Program-made: the position numbers and the translations under genes
Part shown: one piece after another, positions 45,286 through 56,801 of the stretch
Numbering within the stretch: the stretch's first letter is position 1
Layout: the number at the start of each line of letters is the position of its first letter
Notes under the pieces: model-generated
Told to the model about the DNA's origin: nothing
Seen by the model: only the letters and a program-made list of their open reading frames with translations
The model's database searches: none
NCBI GenBank assembly: GCA_026874595.1
Contig: CM049306.1
Coordinates: 44,454,019 to 44,518,018 of the forward strand
Direction: 5' to 3'
DNA: 64,000 bases
From: Sipunculus nudus
Taxonomy: Eukaryota; Annelida; Sipuncula; Golfingiida; Sipunculidae

Positions 45286-48200
45286 CAGAGGTCGAACGCT
45301 TGCCGGAAATGGCTGGAAATAAGACAGCGAAACAAGCAGGACAAACTGTCGCTTTTCTATCAATTGAATGACTTTCAGAGCGATTGCTGGAAAGTTTTGC
45401 ATGTTGAATGACATATATCACACAACAGACCATGAAAGTAGACTTGGCTCAAAACAGACAGATATACTGACACACCTGAGATAACAGACTACCAGAAAAA
45501 AGTTGGGAACGTAAATAGAAGCAAAATGAGCTATAGTTTTAGTAGGTAGAGTTTATAGTGTCGGAGGTATGGCCAATATATGGTAGCGGCCATATCCCAA
45601 ACATTAAAAATTTCTTTTGAGACTTTAATGTAAGAAATAAGATGTTGTTCCAGTTCCAAAAGGATTCCCTCAAAACTGTGTCCTGAAAATTGCTAACTGC
45701 AAGAAGCAAGGTCCAGCAAAGCAGGCGAAATTTAGGATCACTGACAAACAGACAGACATACTCAAAAATGACACAAGAATAAGACCAGATGACCTACTCA
45801 GATTATCGAGTAGATTCAGAGGAAGAAAATAAATCATAGTTTTCAATTGGCTACACTGCTTTTTTAAAGTTGCATTTACCCAATCTCTTCTTATAAAACT
45901 GGCAGAAACCTACCATAGAATAATTCTTGTAAAGTTTAAACCAATCAGCTTAACAGTTTCATCATAAAACAGAGTATAACCTGGAGTCTAAAATTACATT
46001 TTCCCTTGTAAAAAACAGATCAATGCAAGTGGCGCCACCAATACCTCAATTTCAGATATGACATATGAGACAAATATAGGTATAAAATTTGGTAATGACA
46101 GCTCTAGCCGTTTCTGAGATTTTAATTTTAGTTTGCTTTTTTGGCAGATGACTAAGTTCAACCTCCTGTTTAATCTCCGAACTGAAACCAATCGAACAAA
46201 CTTGAGATAGATTGTTCAAGAGATCATTTCTTAGAAATATTGGCCTATTTGGCCGGACAGTTTCGTAGAAGAAAATTTTTAAAGCTTTTTTAGCTTTTTC
46301 CCTATAAAATCTCAGTAAATGCAGAAAGCCAAAAAATAAACAAAATCCGATAGTGCTTTTCAGATGACTGTTTATTTACAAAAAAAATTGGTAATGCTAG
46401 TTCCTGCCGTTTTTGAGATATCTATGGTTAACCTACAGACGACGGACGACGCTGCACCATAGCATAAGCTCACAGATTCGCTAATAATCTGTTTCGAGAT
46501 ATAACTGTAAGACATATGATTTAATAGTTTAAAAAAGATTCTTTCAAAACTGTGGCCTGTAGAATTCTATTAGTGAGACGGAAGAACCAACAAGCAGGCG
46601 AATTTGAGGACAACTGACAAACAAACAGACATACTGACAAAGGGACACAAGATGAAGACAAGATGACTTAACCAGGTCATGGGGAAGACTCAGAGGAAGA
46701 AAATAAGGTATAGTTTATGTAATTGAGGTTTCCAGTTTTGGAGATATGGCCAAATAATGATATATTGGGGATGTTCGACTGCAGCGCCCTCTAGTGGACA
46801 TATCCTGAAGACGACAAATGCGTTTCGTAATATTAGTGAATGGCATAAGATGTAATCGTTTCAAAAGGATTCCTCAAAAAATCTGATTGCTATATGTGAG
46901 ATGCAAGAACCAGCAAGTAGGCGAATTTGAAGATAACTGACAAACAGACAGACATACTGACAAAGTAACACAAGATGGACACCAGATGACGTTACCATAT
47001 TTTGCAGAAGGCCAAGAGAAAGAAAATAAGTTACTGTTTGTGTAACATAGGTTTACTCTTACGGAAATATGTCCAAAAACTGATTTGTTTGGATGTGTCT
47101 AGTGCAACGCCCCCTAGCAGCCATATCCGGAAAATGAAACATAAGTTTTGAGATATTAGTGTAAAACATAAGATGAAGGAACAAACATACGCGGGTGATC
47201 AACATACTTGCGAAAATCGAAGATTTCCGGCAAGCAATAAAGTATGGACTGTGCCTCCAACATGTATGATCATAGACAGGGCCCGGAGAGGCCGTCACGC
47301 ACCGCTGCACACGCCGGCCGCCCACCGTAAGGACCCTGTCGCCACTTGCGGCAATTGCGCGGGTCTTCGTGGTTTGGCGAAAAACGGCGCGAGATTTGAC
47401 GAGACTTACAATATGACCCCTGAATGTGACTGCGAGTGTCAGGCGCTACCCAACGCTGAAAACCATGTGTCTGTAGCGTAAAAAACGACAGAATTATAGG
47501 CATTTCTTTGAATGGTCTCGTGTTCTCGTTTCACGAGAAACGGTGCGAGATATGACGAGCCTTTCTATTGAATGACTAAGAAGTAAACTAATGCTATCTA
47601 ACGCCAAAAACCAGAGCGTTCTATCGCAAATATTGACAGAGACAGAAGCAGGAACACTCCGTATTTCAGATTGTCAAGTTTTACCCCAAAATTTGGTAAC
47701 CATGGTAACGGCAGCACAAGGCTAAATGTACGAAGGAATAAGGCAATGATCCTAATTTTAGATGCGACAAAAAAAATTGTTCTATGCTTAATATTTTTTT
47801 AGATATTGCGGAAAAATGATAAGTTGTAGTGTTTCCAGTACCACGCCCCCTGGTGGCTATTTCCGAAAAATGAAAAAACAAGTTCGAGATAATACAGAAC
47901 AACAGAAAATATGTCACTTTCAGAACCTTAGCTGTAAAACTGCCACCTGTAAATCGTATTTAATGAAATATCGAAAAGTCTCATTTGACGACAAATGGCA
48001 CGAGATTTTGCGAGACTTACATTAATTTCGCACAGAGCATATTAAATGCTATGCATTGCAAAAAACTAGACCTCTCTAACTTGAATAATGAGAAATTTGG
48101 AGGGAAATTTTCGAATTTTCTGAATTTCCCCCCAAAATACGTTACCATGGTAACCATTGACCGGAAAAATTTGCCAGCACTTGGAAAGCTAACATAGTGA

Positions 48201-49280
48201 GGAATAAAATGAGCTACAGATTATGCGGATACGATTATTATTGACAAAGATATGAAGAAAGTAAAAATTTAAGGTTTTTTGGTGACCCTGACCTTGACCT
48301 TTGACCGATCATGACCAAAAACAATAGGCTCCGAGGAGAACCAATCTTACACTTAATGCATAGGTTTCAGAGCGATTGCTTAAAAACTGTGGCCTGTAGA
48401 GCGTGTACATACAGACAAACAAACAGACAGACAGACAGACAGACAAACAAACAAACTAGACGACCATAGGTCGAGAGCTTGCCGGACTTAAATGACAGAC
48501 AAATGGAGAAACAGGACAAACTGACGGTTTTCTATCAATTGAATGACTTTTAAAGCGATTGCTGGAACGTTTGGCCTGTTGAACGACATATATCACACAA
48601 AAGAACATGAAATCAGACATAGCTCAAAACAGACAAATATACTGACACACCTGAGAAAACAGACTACAAGTGAAGGTAGAGTTTATAATGTCGGAGATAT
48701 GGCCAAAAAATGATATGGTGTGGAGGCTCTACCGCAGCATCCCCTAGCGGCCATATCCCAAAAATTAAAAAATTTCTTTTGAGATATTATTGTAAGAAAT
48801 GTTCCAAAATGTATATATTATTGTAAGAGATGTTCCAATTCCAAAAGGATTCCTTCAAAACTGTGGCCTGAAGATTGCTAACTGTAAGACGCAAGATCCA
48901 GCAATCAGGCGAAAATGAGGATCACTGACAAACAAACAGACATACTGAAAAACTGTGGCCTGAAGATTGCTAACTGTAAGACGCAAGATCCAGCAAGCAG
49001 GTGAAATAGAGGATCACTGACAAACAGACAGACATACTGAAAAAGTGACACAAGAATAAGACCAGATGACTAACTCAGATTATGGAGAAGATTCAAAGGA
49101 AGACAATAAGTCATAGTGTTTGTAATTAAAGTTTATAGTTTTGTAGATATGGCAAAGAAATATATATAGGGGAGAGGCGAGTGCAACGCCCCCTATTGGC
49201 AATATCCAGAAAATGAATAATCTGTTTCGAGATATTACTGTAAGATGTAAGATGTAATAGTTTAACAAGTGACCCATGGG
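45286..49280 (-). repeat. Diverged members of the same repeat domain
   Basis: CTAGCGG or CTAGTGG-type boxes at 46781, 47106, 47841, 48733 and 49184. 45000-45840 resembles 48190-49090. 46020-46450 is a reverse-complement piece of the AGCTAGCATCACC family. (ACAG)n lies at 48413-48456. Frames in this block come from repeats and are not conserved. Confidence 0.75.
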
Positions 49281-50500
49281 TCATGACGTTCAGCTGCCAA
49301 GCATGACCTGCCACATCATGGGCTGAGATTCACAACTTCCAGTCACATTTTGAAGAACCAATTTGCCAATATTTTGAAATTTTCTACGACAACAGAAATA
49401 TACATCACCTATGTCTGGTTAAAACACATTGACTTGATGGTCTTAGGAAAAATGAATGATTGTTAAGCTATCGGTAACTATTCCCATAGCTTGCTTGATA
49501 CCTGTCAGTCTCAAAAGAAACAACAAAAAGGGCAAATATAAGATCAAAATATATAGCAAAAATCAAGGAAATCCATGCAAGAATTATTGAGAAACGGGTG
49601 CTTAAAAATATGAAGTTTGAACCAAATTGAGTGATGCATAGATATGGCATATGTGAAAGACTGAAGGTTTGGGTTGAACAGTTTCACTTGCAAAATGTTC
49701 ACAACCATTTAGAATAATTAAGTAATGTGTCCTTGACCTTTGACCTTTTGAACTCGACATCGATAGGCTTCTTCCCCTATTGGTAGGTCAGCCATGTATG
49801 ACAAATGGAAGGTATAGATTGAAAAGTTTCCTGAAAATGACTCCACACAAAAAGTGGGTGCAGTGAACTTCACCTTTGACCTCAAATTCAACAGGTCTGT
49901 TCCCCTGTTGGCAGAGAAGCGATATCAGTGCTGGGAAGTTTGGAATGAAATGTCTAGCTTGAAATGTTTTCACAACCTTTTAAAAAAATTGGATCCTGTG
50001 ACCCTGATCTTTGATCTTGTGACCTAAAAATCTATAGGATTCTTCTCCCTCTTAGAAGGTGAAATATATGTAAAAATTCAAAGAATTGGGATGAAAGATT
50101 TGGCTTAAAATGCATCCACAGGCATTAAATAAAGGGACTCCTGTGACCTTGACCTTTGACATGTTGACTTCAAAATAATTATGGTTCTTCCCCTGTTGGT
50201 AGATGAGCTGTATGTGAAAGATGGAAGTTTTTGGATGAAAATTTTAGCTAAAAGAATTATTTCTGGGGGGTGCATACACACCCTGTAACTTCGAGAATAT
50301 AGGTCAGTGACCTAATTTCAGGTTTGCAAGGAGATCATTTTAGAACCTCTAAGACTACATAGGGTTCATGACCCTAGCCCGTACAGTTACGATTTGTGCC
50401 CTGCTAACAGACGGACGGCCGGTCAGCAGGATGGACAGATGGAAGGACGACGGACAAAGACCCATCGCTATAGCCCAGCATGACTGAAAGTCAGCTAAGC
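49281..50500. repeat. Third repeat type: TGTGACCTTGACCTTTGACC units
   Basis: Units with CCTTGACCTTTGACCTnnTG, then CTTCTTCCCCTGTTGGTAG and TGTATGTGAAAGATGGAAG, recur near 49735, 49870, 50010 and 50145. 49735-49747 is a perfect direct repeat TGACCT-T-TGACCT. Confidence 0.7.
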
Positions 50501-50509
50501 TAAAAATGA

Positions 50510-51349
50510 TCCTTTCAAAACGGTGGCCTGTAGAATGCTATCAGTGAGACTCAAGAACCAAAAAGCCGGCGAATTTGAGGACAACTGACAAACAAACAGA
50601 CAAACTTACAAAGGGACACAAGATGTAGACAAGATGACTTAATCAGGTTATGGAGAAGACTCAGAGGAAGAAAATAAGCTATAGTTTATGTAATTGAGGC
50701 TTATAATTTTGGAGATATGGCCAAATAATGAAATACTGGATATGTTCGACTGCAGCGCCCTCTAGTGGACATATCCTGAAGACGACAAATGCGTTTCGTG
50801 ATATTAGTGTATGACATAAGATGTAATAGTTTCAAAAGGATTCGTCCACATATTTGACTTGTTGATTGCTATATCTAAAGTGCAAAAACTAGCAAGCAGG
50901 CGAATATGAGGATAAATGACAAACAGACAAAGTGACACTAGATGGACACCAGGTGACTTGACAATGTTTTGAAGAAGACCAAGAAAAAGAATATAAGCTA
51001 TAGTTTGTGTAATATAGGTTTACTCTTACGGAAATATGTTCAAAAACTGATTTTTTTGGAAGGGTCAAGTGCAGCGCCCCCTAGCGGCCATATCGGGAAA
51101 ATGAAAAAAAAATTTTGAGATATTAGTATAATACATAAGATGAAGGAACAAACATACACGGGTGACCAACATGCTTTCGAAAATCGAAGATTTCCGGCAA
51201 GTAATACAAGTAATAAAGTCTGGACTGTGCCTCCAACATGTATGATAATAGAGAGGGCCCGGAAAGGCCGACACGCAACGCTGCACACGCCGCCTGCCCA
51301 CCGTAAGGACCCTGTCGCCACTTGCGGCAATTGCACGTGTCTTCGTGGT
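50510..51349 (-). repeat. Segmental copy of 46540-47370
   Basis: The two ~840-bp stretches align end to end at roughly 90% identity by eye, including GCAGCGCCCTCTAGTGGAC boxes (46781, 50752), CGAAGATTTCCGGCAAG and CACTTGCGGCAATTGC. The copies end at TCTTCGTGG, just before the 1,274-bp array begins. Confidence 0.8.
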
Positions 51350-54300
51350 ATGTATCAGTTTCAAAAGGATGCCTGCATATCTGTGGCCTATAGGGCATGT
51401 CACCGTGAAATCGCGAAATCTCATTCGACGAGAAACGGTGCGAGATTTTGCAAGATTTTTGGTTGGATCACCGAGAACTCACCAAGGGCTACAAGATGCA
51501 AAAATTTTGACCTCTCTAGCATAAAAACTGACAGAGTTAGAAGCTGAAAACTGCATTATTTCAAAATTCAAAGGTTTTACCCCAAAAATAGAGAAATCTG
51601 GCAATAGCGCACTTTGGCACCTATGCGCAAAAATAAGCCCATGGACCCTAGTTTAAGGTGCTGTGATGGAAATGGCCCAATGTTTAATAGTTCTGGAGGT
51701 ATAGCACCAAAACAAATTTTCATGTTTTTTCATCTGCAACGCCCCCTGGCGGCCATTTCCAAAATCTGAAAAACCCGTTTCGAGATATTCTTATGTTACA
51801 TAAAATATCTCAGAATCAGTAAAATTGCTCCAAATTTGAAAAATATCACGAAATTCCATGATTTCTCCCCAAAATTGCGTAACCATGGTAACAGCGAAAT
51901 GAGGCAATTTTGCAGTGTTGGAAGTGGCCATGCAGTGGCAAATAAAACGGGCTACAGATTAGGTGCCTACGGCTATTTTTGACGAAGGTATGAAGAAAAA
52001 ACCGTTTTTGAGCTTTTTGGTGACCCTGACCTTGACCCTTGACCGATCATGACCAAAAACAATAGGCTCCGAGAAGAACCGATTATACACTCTATCTATA
52101 AGTATCAGGACGATTGGTGCAAAATTGTGGCCTGTAGAGCGGGGACATACAGACAAACAAACAAACGGAACTGATCAACATACTTGTCGAAATCTCTGAT
52201 TCCGGCAAGCAATAAACTATAACGCGACAGAAATGGCAAACCGGCCCGCATAGAGTGCCTGTGGTCACTTATTTTATACGGCGAACGCTATAATTTTTGC
52301 AGTCACGGGAAAGCGTGTCTGTCTTTCATACTAAAACGCGTGCATGCATGCGTGATGGCATATGTATTTGTGCATGCGGGTTTTAATTTTTACAAAGTTG
52401 CTAAAATTTGCGGGGACCGTGTATGATTAAACAAAAGAGGTCATGGGCAGAAAGGCCATGAAACGCCAATTCATATGGTGTACAGTTTATGTACCTAAAA
52501 TGTGTAGTTTTGGAGATATGGTTAAACAATGATAGTAGGTACGGGGTTGCAGTGCAGCGCCCCCTAGCGGTAATTTTCCAAAAACTGAACAATTGCTTTC
52601 GAGATATTAGTGTATGACGTAACATGTATCAGTTTCAAAAGGATGCCTGCATATCTGTGGCCTATAGGGCATGTCACCGTGAAATCGCGAAATCTCATTC
52701 GACGAGAAACGGTGCGAGATTTTGCAAGATTTTTGGTTGGATCACCGAGAACTCACCAAGGGCTACAAGATGCAAAAATTTTGACCTCTCTAGCATAAAA
52801 ACTGACAGAGTTAGAAGCTGAAAACTGCATTATTTCAAAATTCAAAGGTTTTACCCCAAAAATAGAGAAATCTGGCAATAGCGCACTTTGGCACCTATGC
52901 GCAAAAATAAGCCCATGGACCCTAGTTTAAGGTGCTGTGATGGAAATGGCCCAATGTTTAATAGTTCTGGAGGTATAGCACCAAAACAAATTTTCATGTT
53001 TTTTCATCTGCAACGCCCCCTGGCGGCCATTTCCAAAATCTGAAAAACCCGTTTCGAGATATTCTTATGTTACATAAAATATCTCAGAATCAGTAAAATT
53101 GCTCCAAATTTGAAAAATATCACGAAATTCCATGATTTCTCCCCAAAATTGCGTAACCATGGTAACAGCGAAATGAGGCAATTTTGCAGTGTTGGAAGTG
53201 GCCATGCAGTGGCAAATAAAACGGGCTACAGATTAGGTGCCTACGGCTATTTTTGACGAAGGTATGAAGAAAAAACCGTTTTTGAGCTTTTTGGTGACCC
53301 TGACCTTGACCCTTGACCGATCATGACCAAAAACAATAGGCTCCGAGAAGAACCGATTATACACTCTATCTATAAGTATCAGGACGATTGGTGCAAAATT
53401 GTGGCCTGTAGAGCGGGGACATACAGACAAACAAACAAACGGAACTGATCAACATACTTGTCGAAATCTCTGATTCCGGCAAGCAATAAACTATAACGCG
53501 ACAGAAATGGCAAACCGGCCCGCATAGAGTGCCTGTGGTCACTTATTTTATACGGCGAACGCTATAATTTTTGCAGTCACGGGAAAGCGTGTCTGTCTTT
53601 CATACTAAAACGCGTGCATGCATGCGTGATGGCATATGTATTTGTGCATGCGGGTTTTAATTTTTACAAAGTTGCTAAAATTTGCGGGGACCGTGTATGA
53701 TTAAACAAAAGAGGTCATGGGCAGAAAGGCCATGAAACGCCAATTCATATGGTGTACAGTTTATGTACCTAAAATGTGTAGTTTTGGAGATATGGTTAAA
53801 CAATGATAGTAGGTACGGGGTTGCAGTGCAGCGCCCCCTAGCGGTAATTTTCCAAAAACTGAACAATTGCTTTCGAGATATTAGTGTATGACGTAACATG
53901 TATCAGTTTCAAAAGGATGCCTGCATATCTGTGGCCTATAGGGCATGTCACCGTGAAATCGCGAAATCTCATTCGACGAGAAACGGTGCGAGATTTTGCA
54001 AGATTTTTGGTTGGATCACCGAGAACTCACCAAGGGCTACAAGATGCAAAAATTTTGACCTCTCTAGCATAAAAACTGACAGAGTTAGAAGCTGAAAACT
54101 GCATTATTTCAAAATTCAAAGGTTTTACCCCAAAAATAGAGAAATCTGGCAATAGCGCACTTTGGCACCTATGCGCAAAAATAAGCCCATGGACCCTAGT
54201 TTAAGGTGCTGTGATGGAAATGGCCCAATGTTTAATAGTTCTGGAGGTATAGCACCAAAACAAATTTTCATGTTTTTTCATCTGCAACGCCCCCTGGCGG

Positions 54301-56034
54301 CCATTTCCAAAATCTGAAAAACCCGTTTCGAGATATTCTTATGTTACATAAAATATCTCAGAATCAGTAAAATTGCTCCAAATTTGAAAAATATCACGAA
54401 ATTCCATGATTTCTCCCCAAAATTGCGTAACCATGGTAACAGCGAAATGAGGCAATTTTGCAGTGTTGGAAGTGGCCATGCAGTGGCAAATAAAACGGGC
54501 TACAGATTAGGTGCCTACGGCTATTTTTGACGAAGGTATGAAGAAAAAACCGTTTTTGAGCTTTTTGGTGACCCTGACCTTGACCCTTGACCGATCATGA
54601 CCAAAAACAATAGGCTCCGAGAAGAACCGATTATACACTCTATCTATAAGTATCAGGACGATTGGTGCAAAATTGTGGCCTGTAGAGCGGGGACATACAG
54701 ACAAACAAACAAACGGAACTGATCAACATACTTGTCGAAATCTCTGATTCCGGCAAGCAATAAACTATAACGCGACAGAAATGGCAAACCGGCCCGCATA
54801 GAGTGCCTGTGGTCACTTATTTTATACGGCGAACGCTATAATTTTTGCAGTCACGGGAAAGCGTGTCTGTCTTTCATACTAAAACGCGTGCATGCATGCG
54901 TGATGGCATATGTATTTGTGCATGCGGGTTTTAATTTTTACAAAGTTGCTAAAATTTGCGGGGACCGTGTATGATTAAACAAAAGAGGTCATGGGCAGAA
55001 AGGCCATGAAACGCCAATTCATATGGTGTACAGTTTATGTACCTAAAATGTGTAGTTTTGGAGATATGGTTAAACAATGATAGTAGGTACGGGGTTGCAG
55101 TGCAGCGCCCCCTAGCGGTAATTTTCCAAAAACTGAACAATTGCTTTCGAGATATTAGTGTATGACGTAACATGTATCAGTTTCAAAAGGATGCCTGCAT
55201 ATCTGTGGCCTATAGGGCATGTCACCGTGAAATCGCGAAATCTCATTCGACGAGAAACGGTGCGAGATTTTGCAAGATTTTTGGTTGGATCACCGAGAAC
55301 TCACCAAGGGCTACAAGATGCAAAAATTTTGACCTCTCTAGCATAAAAACTGACAGAGTTAGAAGCTGAAAACTGCATTATTTCAAAATTCAAAGGTTTT
55401 ACCCCAAAAATAGAGAAATCTGGCAATAGCGCACTTTGGCACCTATGCGCAAAAATAAGCCCATGGACCCTAGTTTAAGGTGCTGTGATGGAAATGGCCC
55501 AATGTTTAATAGTTCTGGAGGTATAGCACCAAAACAAATTTTCATGTTTTTTCATCTGCAACGCCCCCTGGCGGCCATTTCCAAAATCTGAAAAACCCGT
55601 TTCGAGATATTCTTATGTTACATAAAATATCTCAGAATCAGTAAAATTGCTCCAAATTTGAAAAATATCACGAAATTCCATGATTTCTCCCCAAAATTGC
55701 GTAACCATGGTAACAGCGAAATGAGGCAATTTTGCAGTGTTGGAAGTGGCCATGCAGTGGCAAATAAAACGGGCTACAGATTAGGTGCCTACGGCTATTT
55801 TTGACGAAGGTATGAAGAAAAAACCGTTTTTGAGCTTTTTGGTGACCCTGACCTTGACCCTTGACCGATCATGACCAAAAACAATAGGCTCCGAGAAGAA
55901 CCGATTATACACTCTATCTATAAGTATCAGGACGATTGGTGCAAAATTGTGGCCTGTAGAGCGGGGACATACAGACAAACAAACAAACGGAACTGATCAA
56001 CATACTTGTCGAAATCTCTGATTCCGGCAAGCAA
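51350..56034 (-). repeat. 1,274-bp tandem higher-order repeat, 3.68 copies
   Basis: Units 51350-52623, 52624-53897, 53898-55171 and a partial 55172-56034. All landmarks are displaced by exactly 1,274 and no difference was found on reading. Each unit is itself a chain of ~330-bp subunits with boxes at unit offsets near 386 (GCAACGCCCCCTGGCGGCC) and 1202 (GCAGCGCCCCCTAGCGGT). Short frames in each copy are simply repeated and carry no known domain. Confidence 0.95.
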
Positions 56035-56225
56035 CAAACAAACAAACATACGCGGGTGATCAACATACTTGCGAAAATCGAAGATTTCCGGCAAGCAACA
56101 AACAGACATCCGCGACTGACCAACCTGCTTGCAGAAATCGAAGATTTCCGGCAAGCAACAAACAGACAAACAGACATCCGCGACTGACCAACCTGCTTGC
56201 AGAAATCGAAGATTTCCGGCAAGCA
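56035..56225 (-). repeat. ~65-bp tandem repeat closing the domain
   Basis: Three units with GACTGACCAACCTGCTTGC (GGTGATCAACATACTTGC in the first), GAAATCGAAGATTTCCGGC and AAGCAACAAACAGACA. The same motif closes each larger repeat block (47190-47238, 51155-51203). Confidence 0.9.
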
Positions 56226-56564
56226 ATAAAATGAATAGATTACCGAGTGTTCAGCTAGTCTTGTTCAGCGGGGAACGAGCTCTATGATAATATAGAGGTT
56301 GCATTTTTAAGCAATGTTTCGAGTTTCCATGGAAAATTTATGTTAAGACATATCAAACTGCAGGAATTTTAATTATGATTTTCATATTCATGTCCGGACG
56401 GAAAAGACTGAAAAGGCCCACAGCTCAGCGTGAATTAAATTTTTCTAAACTAGAAAACATACTTTACCTTGCAATAAATACGGGCAACAACATTATTGAC
56501 AAATAAATGCAGGTTACGATTAACCATATACAAACTTATTCCCGTTAACAGGCAGCTGTGCAAA
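56226..56564 (+). other. 5' flank of AASS gene 2
   Basis: Non-repetitive AT-rich DNA between the repeat domain and the start codon. GTTAACAG at 56544-56551 could be a 3' splice site of a 5'-UTR intron. No firm TATA or initiator was identified. Confidence 0.4.
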
Positions 56565-56801
56565 ATGCTGAGGCACGGATCACAGAGGCTGTGGCATCAG
56601 GGCCTGAGGCACTGTGTCAGCAAGCTCATGCAGCAGAGTCGCTGTTCTAGTGGAGCTCCTAATGTCATGGCCATCAGGAGAGAAGACCAAAGCGTTTGGG
56701 AGCGGAGGGCGCCGCTGTCCCCGGCACACGTCAGAAAGTTGGTCATGGGTGGGGTCAAAGTCATTGTACAGCCGTCCAACCGGAGGGCTTATCCAATGCA
56801 G
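56565..56801 (+). CDS. AASS: AASS gene 2 exon 1: mitochondrial leader and [16 protein letters not shown]
   Basis: 79 codons, donor GTGGGT. Contains the leader, then [39 protein letters not shown]-x-WERRAPL and QPSNRRAY are conserved in LKR. Confidence 0.93.

Noticed and set aside
47173-47503. CpG-rich frames on both strands (102 and 77 codons) that might be an exon
   Set aside because: The same segment is repeated at 51140-51345 and the frames are not conserved between copies.
51140-51547. 135-codon frame and the identical 60-75-codon frames in each 1,274-bp unit
   Set aside because: Open only because of repeat sequence; no known domain, no start context, and diverged family members break the frames.
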